Shown piece after piece: positions 10,137-23,301 of a DNA stretch of 64,000 bases. The stretch covers positions 27,958,665 to 28,022,664 of the forward strand of contig OZ038320.1 in the NCBI GenBank assembly GCA_964035795.1, given 5' to 3'. A program made the translations under genes and the position numbers. This stretch comes from Pterobdella sp. o SKG-2022 (Eukaryota; Annelida; Clitellata; Hirudinida; Piscicolidae). The notes beneath the pieces are model-generated. The model did not search any database, was not told the DNA's origin, and saw only the letters and a list, made by a program, of their open reading frames with translations. Every line of letters starts with the position of its first letter. Position 1 is the stretch's first letter.

Positions 10137-13100
10137 ATGCCTTCTAAACAATTTCCACCTTTATCAAGTCAAGTTTATGGTCAAGCTAATGTATCTAACA
10201 ACAATAATAACAACGAGGATAATAATTTCGCTTATCCAGCAAGACGCCCTTTGCAACGCACCGTGATTTCTAACAACACCCAAATAGCTCAAACTTCAAA
10301 CTTTTATCCCACCCAAGTTTCAACTGGTCACCACGTTTTGCAGCCTCACTCCTCCAACCAACGACTCCAACAACCGACTCATAAGCAAGTATTTAAAAAA
10401 TTTGAAGCCCATAACGACGAAGAAAATGTACACGAAGACACCAATAACAACGCAGAAGAAGCGAATGAAGAAAATGAGAACCACCACGACAACAACCAAG
10501 GAGATGGCCAGCATAGCCACAACTACAACCACTCAGTCGCTGCAGAAAACTTCCACTTGCCTCAGCTTAGAGCCACTTCCAGCGCTGCTAGCAAAGGAGA
10601 TTATTTTCCTCTGTCTCGAGCCAGAGACCTTTCCTTTCCCTTGAATCCTCAGACCGCAGCCAAAGTTTTCCAAGAAAAGCTATCTGCATATGAGCTTACA
10701 GAGATATACTCGTACCGAAATATTTATTTTGTCGGGCCCAACGCCAACAAGCTGCAGGGAGTGCGAGGGTCAAGCAACAATGATGGATACGATGACGAAC
10801 AATGCTCTTACATGCACGTCCCTCATGACCACATCGCCTACAGATATGAGGTTGGTCTCATTTGTTTTTTAAATGCACTTTTTGTGTTTGAGCTGGCAAA
10901 CTGACCGCAGTAATTGAGTTTTTGAAAATGTATACATCATAATATTATTGAGTCTATTTGAAACCAAATCACAGCTTGATCAAATTAAAAAAAAGTTTTA
11001 ATGAGGTACAAATCAAATAAAATGATAGTAAATAAATTGTTTTTGTGAAATGTACTGACAATATTTTTTCCTCACAAGATTGTTCAAAATTCATCGTGCT
11101 TTGATGTATCCAACGAAGCCAAAATTCAATTTGAATTTCGAATTTTTTCACAAATAGAAAATACCTCACGAATAATGACTTAATTACGTTTTAAAAACAC
11201 TCGACTTGAAGTGATAAAAGTTATAAATCAATTTGAAATGGAACTAGAGCACAGCGTACAAGTTCGTAATTCAAAGCCTCATACGGCGACCACCCACGCA
11301 GAGCAAAATGAGAAAAATATAAATAAAAAATTAATAAAACTTCACAAAGCTTTTGAACAAATATTTTGAACTTTTTAAATCTTTCGTAATGCTTTAGAAA
11401 GGTTTTTCTGGTTGATAATATTAAGTGAAATTTATTTTTTGATATTTTTACCTCTAGATCCTTTTTCAGCGTTCAGATTTTTGAAATAGTAGAGATTATT
11501 CATGAATATTATATTAATAATTTTTGCTTAAAGTTCAGAATAAAAGAAATATTAAAAAGAGTTTTTAATTATGAATGCATCTAAACTAATGCTAAACAAA
11601 ACTTGACATTCAAATAACTATTTATATAAATAAAGATGAAATAGAACAAAAACGCCATGTAATTTAAATGTTTTGGATCTTCAATATCATGCTGATAACT
11701 TATATATCGATAAGATTAGTTGATAAAAAAATCTGAGTTATTACAACCTTGGTTTCACCCTATATCATAACAAGCTATTCTTATTAAAAATAAAATCATT
11801 TTTACTAATTGCGTGGTAAATGAAATGAATGCTTCATCACATGCTTTCAACGGCATTCCCCCAATAAGTTTTTAATGGGACACATTTAAAACAAAATTAA
11901 TTCTTTCCACGATTAATAATTATTTTTTATTGGCATTTATGGTTGTTTTATTTTATTTATTTAATCGTCTTGAAATTTGTAGCTTATGTCATTATAAACA
12001 TACTCGTGATTCGATTCAATTTTGAGATAAAAACTTAGCAAACATTAACCATACAATCTTGCCAGATCTTGAAGACTATAGGAAAGGGTAGTTTTGGGCA
12101 GGTAGTTAAAGCATTAGACCACCGTTGTAAAGAAGAGATTGCCCTCAAAATGGTGCGAAGTGAAGAACGATTCCACAGACAAGTCAGTTTAGATTTTAAT
12201 GATTAGTTCACTAATAATAGAAATACCATAGCTTGTAACTGTTTTATAAACAAATTATTGTGCATAAATTGAGAAAACGCTATATCTAGCATGAAAAAAA
12301 AACGGGTAAAAATAATGAAGAACAAAAATTTAGAATCTTTTCGATATTAAAATCATCACCGGGTCGATGAACTCTGTAAAAAGGAACATGGAAATTTATT
12401 TTTCATTCATTTTATTTCGGAAACAACAGCCCTCAAACATAATTCATATTTTTTCTTTCCAAACTGCGCATTTAGTTTTTATTCTCCAAATTATTCATCA
12501 TTTTGTGTACCTAATGTCATTTGCACGGTTCATACACGGCGTTTTATGGTTTTGATTGGTAGCAAGCAGTCAGTCAAATCATTGAAGGAAATTCCACAAA
12601 AAAATTTTAGATAAAACTCAAATCATTTGTTTAGCAATGGACATCATTAATGTAAGACGAAACTGCACATCACTTTACTTGGCGCCCTTCGTGAACAAAG
12701 CTCTAAGCTACATAAGAGTTGTGATTCCTGTCGCAATACTTGGCTTCAACTTATGAATGTTTAGCTTCATTGTCAATTTCTTTTACATAAAACACAATGG
12801 TTTTTAAATATTGTTATTTGACAAAGATTTTTGACTTGCTGAGAAAGCATCATCAATGGTTTGTGTAATATTTTATAAGTTACAGCTTGAGCTTTTAACG
12901 TTATTCATACCATCAACGTTATTTCCATGTTGTAGAATAATTAAATAGCTTTAATCCCATTAAACTTATTCTCTATAATCACATTCATGATTGTATTTTT
13001 GTCTTACAAATTTGCTTCACTCAATTTACTATTAATTTTATATTCATTCATTTTTTTTTCTTTTTTTCTTTCTTTCTTTTTTCCTTTTTTTTTTTTTTCT

Positions 13101-16100
13101 TCCGTTCTTTCTTTCTTTCTTTCTTTCTCTTTTTCTTTTCACCCTACATAACAAATCGTTGCCCACATGGGCTGTGGTTTGTAAGGTCATCCATTTGTAA
13201 TAAGCCGTCTCAACTCATTCAATAAGCCTCGCCTTTGTTGAAGGAAGTACAGGCTGTGTTCGATTGATTGAATGGAACACCATTAAGATTTATATTTAAC
13301 GCCTGTATTTCCTCTTCAGGAGTGGCTAGAAGTTGAATGATTTTGAATAAAATAATAGAAAATGTAAAATAAATAACAAGGATCAAATAAGGTAAAAAAT
13401 TAGAATAAGCAATATGTATAAAATAATATAAAACAGGAAAAAAATGATAATGATAAAAAATGGGAAAAAATATTAGTAATAATAAAATAAAAAAAAACAA
13501 AAAATAATAATGAAAATAAAAATTTTTTAAATTTTTAAAAATAATATTAGTAATAAAAGAACCAATAGAAATATTAATTATAATAGTTTTACTGTCATGT
13601 TCTGTAGAATAGTTAAAACGAAACGATAAATACTACCAAATCTTTCTACACATCAAAACAACAACACGCCCACAAATTGACAATGGTCCAAACTTCAAAT
13701 GATCCCTTCGAATCAGACAAACCAACTTACCTAATGAGATTGCAAGCGTTCATACCGCATAACGCCCAGTGATATATCCATAATCGGATTGAGTTTTCTT
13801 TATTGGATTATAACACCAGATTTTCATGCTTTATAAGTGAAATTCAAGAAGAATGTTTTGAGGAAAATATATAGATATATATTGTTATATTTAAGTGCGC
13901 TATATAAATTAATGTTAAAAATAACAATATGTGTATAAAGATATTTACCCTCACTAGGTAGTTGATTCGAATTTTTGATTCTAACGAAGACTATTAAATG
14001 CTAAAGGTTTGTATTAAAAAGTACGAAGCTTTTCGTTAGCGACAAGATTTTCAAGCACATCCAAAACCATGGACACCGCTTATATTATCTTATATAGACA
14101 CCAATTCGTTTTATTAATTATTAATTTTTACGTCGTACTAGATTACATTGGTCATGTAGAACCACCGGTATTATGCTCATAAAGTTTATAAAAAATAACA
14201 AGCACTTTAACACTGTATTATCGTTTCAATAATTTTTATTTCAATAGAGAACAAAAATCAGAGGGGTTTGAGATGATTTAAATTGGTTTTGATCTATTTC
14301 ATTTATAAAGATCAGTTTCAATTATGTTTACAAGCAAAAGTTATATATAGATTAATCAAGTGTAATTCTGCTCATCAAGCAAACGTCCTTGTATTTAGTT
14401 CATATTTAGTTTATATTGAAGCTTTTTCAAGAGATTATTTATTTGTTTATAGTATATACATAAAAATGAAAATTATCAGTTTGCTAATAGATAATTTGAA
14501 TTTTACCATTAAACTTCAAATTATGAAGATTTATAAGAACACATAGAAAAAACATTTTTTATTTAGCCAAAATTTTCAACAAGTAAAACCTCGTCATAAT
14601 TCATTAGCAAAGTTGCAGAGAAAAGCAGAGAATTTAAACTGAAAAACCATAGATGTAAAAATTTTTGAAAAATGAAAATTGTTAAACTATGTCATGTTTT
14701 ATTTTATGAGATATATTTCAAAGTATTTAAGAATGGTGAAACTATTGTTTAATGTTATAATTTGGACTTAAACTCCTGCTCCCCTTTTGTATTATTTGCA
14801 ATCTCTTTAATATTCTTAGTTCTGAATTTTTTTCTACGTGTTTCTATAAATCTTCATAATTTGAAGTTGCTGGTAAAATTCAAGTTTACGAAAGAACATG
14901 CGATGTCTTTAAAAAGCTAATAGATAATTAAATATCATAAGAAAACAACAGTGTACTTGAGCTCCACTGCATGACACCACAGGCTCAAGAAGAGATAAAA
15001 ATACTGCAACACTTGAAGCGGGAGGACCCAAACAACAATCACAACGTTATTCACATGATTGATCACATGCTCTTTAGGAACCACATTTGCATCACCTTCG
15101 AGCTTCTTTCAATGAATCTTTACGAGCTGATCAAAAGAAACAAGTTTCAGGTTTGTGGTTTTTTAATAGGGTATGTTAGTGTGTTTAAGTATGGGCCGCC
15201 TTAAGTGTATTAATAGTGCATATTAGTATGTATTGGCTACCTTCAGTGAAGGAGGGCTGAACGGATTTTAAACATCTGTATATATATATATTTTATTGAT
15301 GACGTCTGAGAATTTTTAAAAGCAGTTATTGAATTTTGTCAGTGTATAATTTTATTGATCTAAAAAAAAGTGCTGAAAATGTTGCCACGACCGGAATTTG
15401 AAACCTATCCTTAAGAGATGGCTCCTAACACGTTCCAACTGAGCTACATGTAAAAATTTGAAAAAAATAATTGTCTGTATCAGAGAATTCATAAAGACAA
15501 AAATAAGTCGTCTTTATGATTAAGTTGAGATATACTCAAGCTCATGATTAAAATTGATAAATCAACATCCAACCACAATAAAGCTTTTGAATTTAAAGAT
15601 CTTTAAGTGATAAAAAATTTGAGTTTCCAAATAAAAACCCCCATCACTCGTGTTTTATATGTACGCTTGAATGCAGGCGGTGAAATGAAGTTAATTAGTA
15701 TGGTGTTTTACAAGATGCCTCTCTTATACCTTGGCATCGAATACAAGAAATTATTCGACAAATTGATATAAATTTACCTTCAGTAAGCCATGAATTTATA
15801 GCTTAAAATTTATTTATATTTTTTTAGCCATTTTTTCTATTTCTATCGTTTTTATTATTATTGTTATTATTGAAATGTACGATAACATGCTTGAGGACTT
15901 TCTTTTTTTATGCATATAAAAATAAAAAGAAGAACGTTTCAACTGCCATGCGTTTTTCTATTTGCCATGTGCAATTTAAAGAAGAATTAATTTTAAATCT
16001 TCAATAATAGCATTTATCTAAAAATATTCTTTTATGAGAAAGCAATAAAAAGTAATTAATGTGTGGTAAAATTGTTTACGAGGTTGAGACGCCAATATAT

Positions 16101-17611
16101 CAATATCTTCATTGAATTGATGGATTCAAAAGAAAATAGCTATAAGCATTGATGCTCTAACAGGGATTCAGCCTGCAGCTGGTGCGCAAGTTTGCATACT
16201 CTATGCTACAGTGCCTCAGCCTCCTCTCCGAGTTGTCCATCATCCACTGCGACATGAAGCCTGAGAATGTGCTTCTTAAACAGGCCGGCAGAAGTGGAAT
16301 CAAAGTAATTTCACTACTAGCTTTGATGCTTGGATCATTAAAAAAATTATTTAATTATTTTAACTACACTCAGGTGATAGACTTTGGATCGAGTTGTTAC
16401 GAAAAGCATCGAGTGTACACGTACATTCAATCGAGGTTTTATAGGGCTCCCGAGGTAATCTTGGGAGCCAAGTACGGCCTCATGATAGACATGTGGAGTT
16501 TTGGCTGTATATTGGTGGAGTTGTTGACTGGCTACCCACTCTTTCCCGGAGAAGACGAGGCTGATCAGCTAGCCTGCATTTTTGAGTCTTTAGGCCTTCC
16601 AAACGAAAGCACGTTAGAGGGATGCAAGAGAACGAGAGTTTTTATAAATTCACATGGCATACCACGGTACTGCACCCTCGTACCTACCGCCAATCCTGCA
16701 GCCGGTCAGTTTGATGAAAATAATGGAGCTCAATCAATTGAAATTACTGGTGAGTGAAAAAAACAAAGTATCTACTAAATTGACATACACATGATTCAAA
16801 ATACTACAAACTAAAGCACAACTAAACAGGAGGGCGATCGAAGCGTGGCAAGTACAGGGGACCTCCTGGCACCAAGCCTTTGACCACCGCATTAAGAAAT
16901 GCAGGCTCAGCAACTGGATTATCAGCAGCAGAAGATGCCAACTTTGTGGATTTCTTACAACGCTGCTTAGATTTGAACCCGCTCACTCGAATGACGCCTG
17001 TGGATGCTTTGAGACATCGATGGATCAAACGACGAAGTACCGAAGAAAACACTGTAGTTCAGCAGGAAAGCCAGCAACCCATCAACGACATCCATCATAA
17101 TGGTGAGAACAATCACCCTGGTGATGCAAGCAGTGCATCTAATGTTTGCAACAACTACCAAGGAGGCAACAACAACCACCTTGCACATCACCACCATCAC
17201 CATCACCATCACCACCACCCTCTCGCTGTCAACAACCATCACCAACACTATCACAACGGTCACCACTTTCAACAAGCACATCTTTTAAAAGCACAACACC
17301 GACAAATACCGCAACAGTTATCAAGATCTTCAAAACAAATCATTGAAAATGTCTCATCAAAAACAAATTTTGTATCTTGCCAATCTGTGTCTAAGCCTGT
17401 AACTGTTAGCAACAGTTTGGCTTCGAGCAGTATCAGTCGAAAAATAAAATATAGGCATGCCGATACATGCAATAACAACAATAATAACAACAATAATGCG
17501 CGTCATGAAAACTACAGAAACAGTAGTTATAAAAAAAAGACAAGCTTCAATAATCACATAAAAAATAACATAAATAAATACAAAAATAAACTCAATAATG
17601 ATCAGTTTTGA
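10137..17611 (+). CDS. DYRK2/3/4-class dual-specificity protein kinase
   Basis: Exons: 10137-10850 (the exon probably opens at 10115), 12066-12182, 14983-15150, 16164-16304, 16374-16749, 16830-17611; about 765 aa from the ATG at 10137. A low-complexity N-terminus is followed by the class II DYRK NAPA-type region ([37 protein letters not shown]). The kinase domain has the Gly loop GKGSFGQV, Lys266 in IALKMV, the DYRK-type HCD catalytic loop [10 protein letters not shown] with Asp363, DFG at 383-385, and the YTY activation-loop motif whose second Tyr (about 397) is autophosphorylated in this family. The CMGC features [15 protein letters not shown] and [16 protein letters not shown] follow. The C-terminal tail is His/Asn-rich with eleven consecutive His (about 17186-17218). 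Known relatives phosphorylate Ser/Thr substrates controlling proteostasis, cell cycle and development. The large introns hold AT-rich DNA, a pyrimidine tract and a tRNA-like element. Confidence 0.93.
13050..13141. repeat. Pyrimidine tract with (CTTT)n core
   Basis: About 90 bp of nearly pure T/C on the plus strand, with CTTT units between 13105 and 13128, in the 2.8-kb DYRK intron 12183-14982. The rest of that intron is AT-rich with no recognised feature. Confidence 0.75.
15381..15452 (-). mobile_element. tRNA-like sequence (SINE head or tRNA pseudogene)
   Basis: Read on the minus strand it has an A-box-like TAGCTCAGTTGGA near the start and a B-box-like GGTTTCAAATTCC about 35-40 nt later, spaced as in a tRNA. 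It lies in DYRK intron 15151-16163. I could not fold a convincing acceptor stem, so a working tRNA gene is unlikely; a tRNA-derived SINE or tRNA pseudogene fits better. Confidence 0.5.
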
Positions 17612-18860
17612 TATTATGCTCATGAACTTTTTTGATTACACTCCAGTAATATTGCCATGAAAATTACATAAAATTTTAGAGGATATTTACAGTTTTCATT
17701 ATTGCTTAATGCTTGTTGAGTTTTATAAAAAATTTTTCCAACAAGTTTTTTAAGTATTAGAAAGTCTGGTTTGCATCAATCATTATTGAGGGACTCATAA
17801 AATACAAGTACAAGATGGTTTATTTTTCAAATATTTTTCTTTTCCAAATAATTATCACTATCATAATGTATGTCAACACAAGTAAAAAAATGCCGCAGCT
17901 AGAGGGTTTAATACGTCATCGAAGATGCAAAGAATTCATTTAATTCAATTGAGAGCTTTCCAAGAAAGATTATGGAATCTTTTCAAATAGCTTGTCAACT
18001 AAGTCAACTCAAATATAAAGCGTTTTTGATACACTTAATCGCCAAGCGTTATACTTTCAGAAAAGTCGTACCTTACTAAAAACAACAACTGAAAAAAAAT
18101 GGATTAAAGCCTCAATATTATCTTTGAGGATTTAACTGTTTTTGATGTTGGAAGCAGGATTAAGCTGCGACTCGACACCATTAAAACTTATGGATGCTAC
18201 AGTGTACATGCACCCTTGTGTACAATACAGTGACTGATGACTAAGCAACAATTCTGTGTGCTTGTGTTGCATATTGTATTTGTATGTTTATAATGTATTT
18301 TTCGGTATTTTTAATCGATAGTAATCAAATATATCTTATTGATATTGATTTTTTGTTTTGAGTTTTATTAACGAGCTGGGAGTGTGTTACTAGTTACGAT
18401 CGAAGTCCACTTTTGATGAAATATTGATTATTTGTAATTGATTTTAATGATATAGTTGTGATAGTAAATGTTGATATGTGGATAGTGGGGTTGTGTTCAC
18501 TTGTACAGCACATATGGGCGTATATTTTGGTAGGTCGTGTATTTATAGCTGTGTGAAGATGGTTGTTTGCTAAGGCAAAACTAAATTTCTGAATTGGTTG
18601 TATAGTATCGAATAAAAAAAACTGAAAATTCGCGGAAAAGTTTATTGAAATTAATTTTAAAAAACTTAATATTTTTTAAATGAAACATACGTTTGAAATA
18701 TCGAAAAGTGAATGTTTTAATGGATGGGTTCTTCAAACGCTCCCAAGCTACAAAATTTCCTTACAACCAGCCAGATGGAATTAAATTTCAACTGATTTCA
18801 ATGAAATATGAATATTTTTGAAAAAATTTGAGACATATTTTTGAAGGAACCAGCTATGAA
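17612..18860. other. DYRK 3' UTR / spacer before the RGS gene
   Basis: There is no coding exon I can support. AATAAA at 18611-18616 is the clearest poly(A) signal and would give the kinase mRNA a 3' UTR of about 1 kb. The RGS first exon frame is open from about 18828 to its first ATG at 18861. Confidence 0.35.
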
Positions 18861-21800
18861 ATGGAGAGGACTACCCAACCTATCAAGAAAAAACAGGTGA
18901 AGTTCTGTAGGTTAGGTTCTCAAAACTTTGACGAGTCACTAGTAGTATCACAACCCAAAAAAACTAAACTTAAAAGGAATAAATGGAATATTAAAAAAAA
19001 TAAAAAACAATCGAATAATGACCATGATGCCAAAGGACAAACAAGTAAAAAAAAGAGTAATTTTTCAAAAACCTGTTGTTTTTGTTGGTGTTGTTGCTGC
19101 AGCTGCTCATGGTGAAAAATTTTTTATTCATTTCAAATACTTCGTAAAAGCTTATGAAAGTTTCCAATTTTTTTATATAATATTCTTCAGCGCCTCTATT
19201 CAAGACAGAGATAGGGAAGACAAAAAGAAAAAAGACGAATCTAAAGAGCTGCACGTTTTTACGGAAATTATTAAAAATTTTTAATTTTTTAAACACATTT
19301 TATGCTTTTTAACATTTTTTGTGATTTTTAATTTTTAAAAAATGAAAATTTGCTTCCATTTGAGCGAAAAAATCATTTGTTTCCGCACTTGAGTGAATTG
19401 AATTTAATTGTTTGAATTTTTTGAAGGTCTTTTCCCTATGAGGAAGTAGTGTTATGGGGGAAATCCTTCGATAAACTTCTCAGTCATAAAAGTACTTTTT
19501 CTGAAGTTTTCATGCAAATTAGGAATTATAAACTGTACTTGGTAATGTTCGTTTAACTAAAAAAAGCTTTCTGCGTTTAACATAAAAAGTTTACAGTTAT
19601 TTTTTGATGAAATTTTTATAAAAATTAGAGAGAATATTCAATTCGGGATAGCTATACGATCATCTCCCTGTTGTGTTATAGCTTCATTAGGACTATTAAA
19701 CAAAGTAAACCCACAACAAACTTAAACAACTTTTTAACAGATGGAAGAGAGATTTTCAGAAGTTTTCTAAAATCAGAATTTAGTGAAGAAAACGTTCTTT
19801 TTTGGTCTGCTTGTGAGCACTTGAAGACATTGACATCTGCAGAAGTAATTGAAGAAGAAGCTAGAACAATTTACGAAGATTATATCTCCATATTCTCCCC
19901 TAAAGAGGTATTCCATCAAAAGTCATTGCACCTTTTAAAAGATTATGTTTTTACATTTTTATATATCCAGATTTTAATGTAAAAACTATTCTTAACATCG
20001 GTATTCTTTTAATCGATCGGTCGAAATATAAATTTTTGTTGAATTAATATTACTTGTCTAAATCCTGAATAAATGGACCAATAATTAAATAAATAGTTTA
20101 GCTTTTTGAAAGACAAATATTCATTTCAGGTAAGTTTAGATTCAGAAGTGAGAGAGATAATTGATAAAGGAATGCTGCATCCATCTCGACACACCTTTGA
20201 CCAGGCGCAACTACAAATATACACACTTATGCAGCGAGACTCTTATCCACGCTTTATCAATTCTCCTTTATATAAAAACCTTTTGGCCACAGCTTCAAAC
20301 CGAGACTCTGGAGATAAACTTGATAACAAGGCAGATAGCACTGATGATAAAAATAGTAGAAACGTCAATAAAGATGAAGAAGAAACTAGAAAACATAACA
20401 GCAACAATAATGATGTAAATAAAATTTTTGACAATAAAGACACAAAAAATTCGTTGAAAAAAAATACAGAAAATAAAAAAGATAATAATCACGGAATAAA
20501 CAAGAACACACACAAAACGGAAAAGAAAGCACCAGAAACAGAGCAATGCGCCGCTCACAATGAATTTTCTATTAACCTCAACCCTACTAACCTTCCCCTA
20601 AATGATAAAAATCCTCATATGAACCCTATCGAGTCCACCTCTTCTTCTTTAGACTCAACATTCCCTATCTTACCTCCATCATACGTAGCTTCAAAATTAA
20701 CATCAAATACGTCGTCAGGAAACCCGCCAAAAACTTCGAGTATTTTGTCAAGAAATAATTCAAGCAAGAAGGACTCTATAAAGAGGCAGGGAAGTGATGT
20801 TTCGACTCCGTGCTTCGTTTCATACCAGCCTGTTTTAAGGATTACAGGTAACTGTTAAAATTGTGACTTAATTTATTATTTCATCAACTTTTTATAGCTA
20901 TATCAGCTCATGACTTCATTAGTTTATAACTTCATTAACTTATGATTTTTATTAATTTATTGACATGATTTCTTTCACAATAACTTCAATTTATAAAAAC
21001 TTTTGAAAACACACGTTTATTTATAAAAAGAACTGAACCATATTTTTAATAAGTTTAGTTTCATCATAAGACTTTAACAAAAATTTACCCATAATTTAAT
21101 TATCTATATACAATATAGATAATTATATTAATTAGATATATTGCTATATTCACAATACTTGTGGAATATGGGCTCTCAAAACAAAATTTTGGCAACTCAT
21201 TGATGCCCACCACAGGAAACAACTAAGAAAACTAATGGGCATTACTTACCCTAGAGTTATTAGTAACAAGACTATGAAATAACCAAAATTACTCCTATAA
21301 GCCAACATGCCGCTAAACTACGGTGGAGTCTGTGAGGTCACATTCTAAGATCGGATGAAAACTTGCCAGCCAGGAAAGCAATGGAGATATACTTCAAATA
21401 TATCGAAACAAAATACCATGGCTTTAGGGGAAGACCTCGTATAACACTACCAGCTGTCTTATCAGAAGACCTAAAAAGAGCCGAAACAATTGTTTCAGTG
21501 AAAACCTCAAAAGACCACTAAAGATATCTACTATAAACGATTTAACTGAACTTCGCAAGATAGCATAAGAGAGAAAACAATGGAAACTTTTCGTTGAAAC
21601 AATTAACTTCAACTATTCATTCCAACAATAATCCCATTTCATTTTATTTTCTCGTTCTGACCGCTGCCTGACAATATATTCACTATACTCATTTTTATTA
21701 TTTTTATTTTTATTTCAATGTTATAGGTGTGATGATATCTTTGATAGAATATTCGCATGCCTTTAATAACAATACACATATTACCAATATTACAAATATT

Positions 21801-22445
21801 AAGTGATGCTTATACTGAAATCGATAATAGTTAAAAAATGGTATTGTAAAGTTTAACTTCAACTCAACTACGAGTATGTCTTGATGGAATTAAAGTCAGA
21901 ATTAGATTCTACAGATATTCCATGTATTTTAAAGTTATTTCACAGAGTACATCCACTATTTAACCAATATTCTATATAGTATGAACAGAATAACTAACTA
22001 TTTAACGAATAACATTGAAACGTGTTTAAACTCAACAGATACAACATCCAATGGGAAATCACCAACCGTACCACCAGTTACTACAGCATCTTGTTGCATG
22101 GGAGATGTCATTCCGAAACTTGGGCAAACTTCTCGAAATAACTATATCCACAAACAACATCGCCATAAACAGGTCAACAAGTCAAATAAAATCCCTCTAC
22201 CCAGTAATAATCCTTACGATAATATGAAAAATCTTTACTCTAATTGTGGTGATAATCTCAATACAACGGAAGTAACAATGGCCGAAATCCAGCACCAAAA
22301 CTCGGTTGAAATTAATTATTTTATATCCAGCCATTCTGACCAAACTATCTCTCAATCAGAAAACAAAAATTATAAAAAAGTAATAAATGAAACTAAAAGT
22401 AATAATGATGAAAGCAAAAACAAACCATGGCACGAAATACCATGA
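18861..22445 (+). CDS. RZ-subfamily regulator of G-protein signalling (RGS17/19/20-like)
   Basis: Exons: 18861-19111, 19191-19254, 19443-19491, 19741-19907, 20130-20847, 21946-22445; phases agree and give about 582 aa. The N-terminal part ends in a cysteine string (TCCFCWCCCCSCS plus one Cys across the splice, residues about 71-85), the palmitoylated mark of the RZ subfamily. The RGS domain (residues about 106-225) reads EEVVLWGKSFDKLL, FRSFLKSEFSEENVLFW, YEDYISIFSPKEVSLDS and AQLQIYTLMQRDSYPRF. RGS domains speed GTP hydrolysis by G-alpha subunits at membranes. Vertebrate RZ proteins stop soon after this domain; here about 350 residues of Asn/Lys/Ser-rich sequence follow. The last exon joins in phase but is unconserved to my eye. 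Intron 20848-21945 holds a LINE remnant. An exon upstream of 18828 is possible. Confidence 0.88.
21097..21125. repeat. Near-perfect palindrome
   Basis: Arms of 13 bp (TAATTATCTATAT at 21097-21109 and its reverse complement at 21113-21125) are separated by 3 bp, in an RGS intron just before the LINE remnant. Confidence 0.8.
21150..21640 (+). mobile_element. Decayed LINE 3' end
   Basis: Broken reading frames resemble the region after the reverse transcriptase domain of a non-LTR element: TPISQHAAKLRW, GHILRSDENLPARKAMEIYF and GRPRITLPAV occur in order with intervening stops. The clade is unclear. It lies on the sense strand within RGS intron 20848-21945. Confidence 0.65.
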
Positions 22446-22971
22446 GTTTTATAATAGAGAAGTTTATTTTTATCGAATGCTCTGATTTTTTGTTGAACTT
22501 TGTTGAATAATAACACATGAAAAACAGGTATCCATATAGTTTTACACGTTTTTTACTACTTGAGTGTTCATCTTAATTAAGTTTGAGTTTAAAGAAATAT
22601 AAGCCATTATCGTTTTCTGGTTGTGTTTGAGATGCATTGATGTGATAAATACATTGTGTTTACTTGAGATTATTATCTGAAATATTAATGCGAATTTTTC
22701 AAGTTATTTACAAGCAATTTTTTATTTCTTACAAGAAATTTCATATTTTAATTCAAAGATTTATTAGGAGTCTTATACGGATTTGGGCATTGTGAAGATC
22801 TTGCATTTATATTATTTTAATCTTCAAGGTGTATTTTCAACTTTGATGTTCAATACGATTTGATGGCATTTGTGTTCGAAAACATGTGAATTTATAATAA
22901 AAAGAATACGAAAAATGTAACTAAGTTAAAGTTTGTTTGTAATTAAGTGAATCTTGAAATGTATTGAAAAT

Positions 22972-22977
22972 AATAAA
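22972..22977 (+). terminator. AATAAA poly(A) signal after the RGS gene
   Basis: AATAAA lies 527 bp after the stop at 22445 and 325 bp before the NHP2 start. The interval 22446-23301 otherwise shows nothing coding. Confidence 0.35.
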
Positions 22978-23301
22978 CTCTGTGCTCATTATACATTTTG
23001 AATTTTTTACTGTAGTTTTTATATCTTCAAGTCTTCGAGTTTGTGCTTTCTTACCAAAATGTATAACTTTATTAAATATTTGATAACTTTTTTTTTGAAA
23101 ATTAGAAATTTTTTATTTTCTCAAACTGTAAATTTTTATATTTTAGAAATGGTTAAAAAGTATATTTTCTAATATTTTAAGAAATAAATAAGATTTTTTT
23201 TAGGTTTCTAATTATCGTTACGGCTGCGTGGTTTGTAGTTAAAATAATAAACATTTATCTTTTAATAGTAAAACTTTTATGGTTATTGATTAGAAACTTC
23301 A

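Noticed and set aside
13219..13500. 93-codon minus ORF, very hydrophobic
   Set aside because: Its Phe/Ile/Leu content comes from an AT-rich low-complexity stretch inside a kinase intron.
17100..17493. Several Thr/Val-rich ORFs on both strands
   Set aside because: Shadow frames of the His/Asn-rich tail of the kinase.
19671..19740. Start of the RGS exon at the first ATG-like codon near 19671
   Set aside because: The splice acceptor at 19739-19740 and phase place the exon start at 19741; the upstream codons are intronic.
18828..22445. Axin as the identity of the RGS-domain gene
   Set aside because: The cysteine string and the SPKEVSLDS / AQLQIYTLMQRDSYPRF segments are typical of RZ-type RGS proteins; no Axin DIX or beta-catenin region is present.
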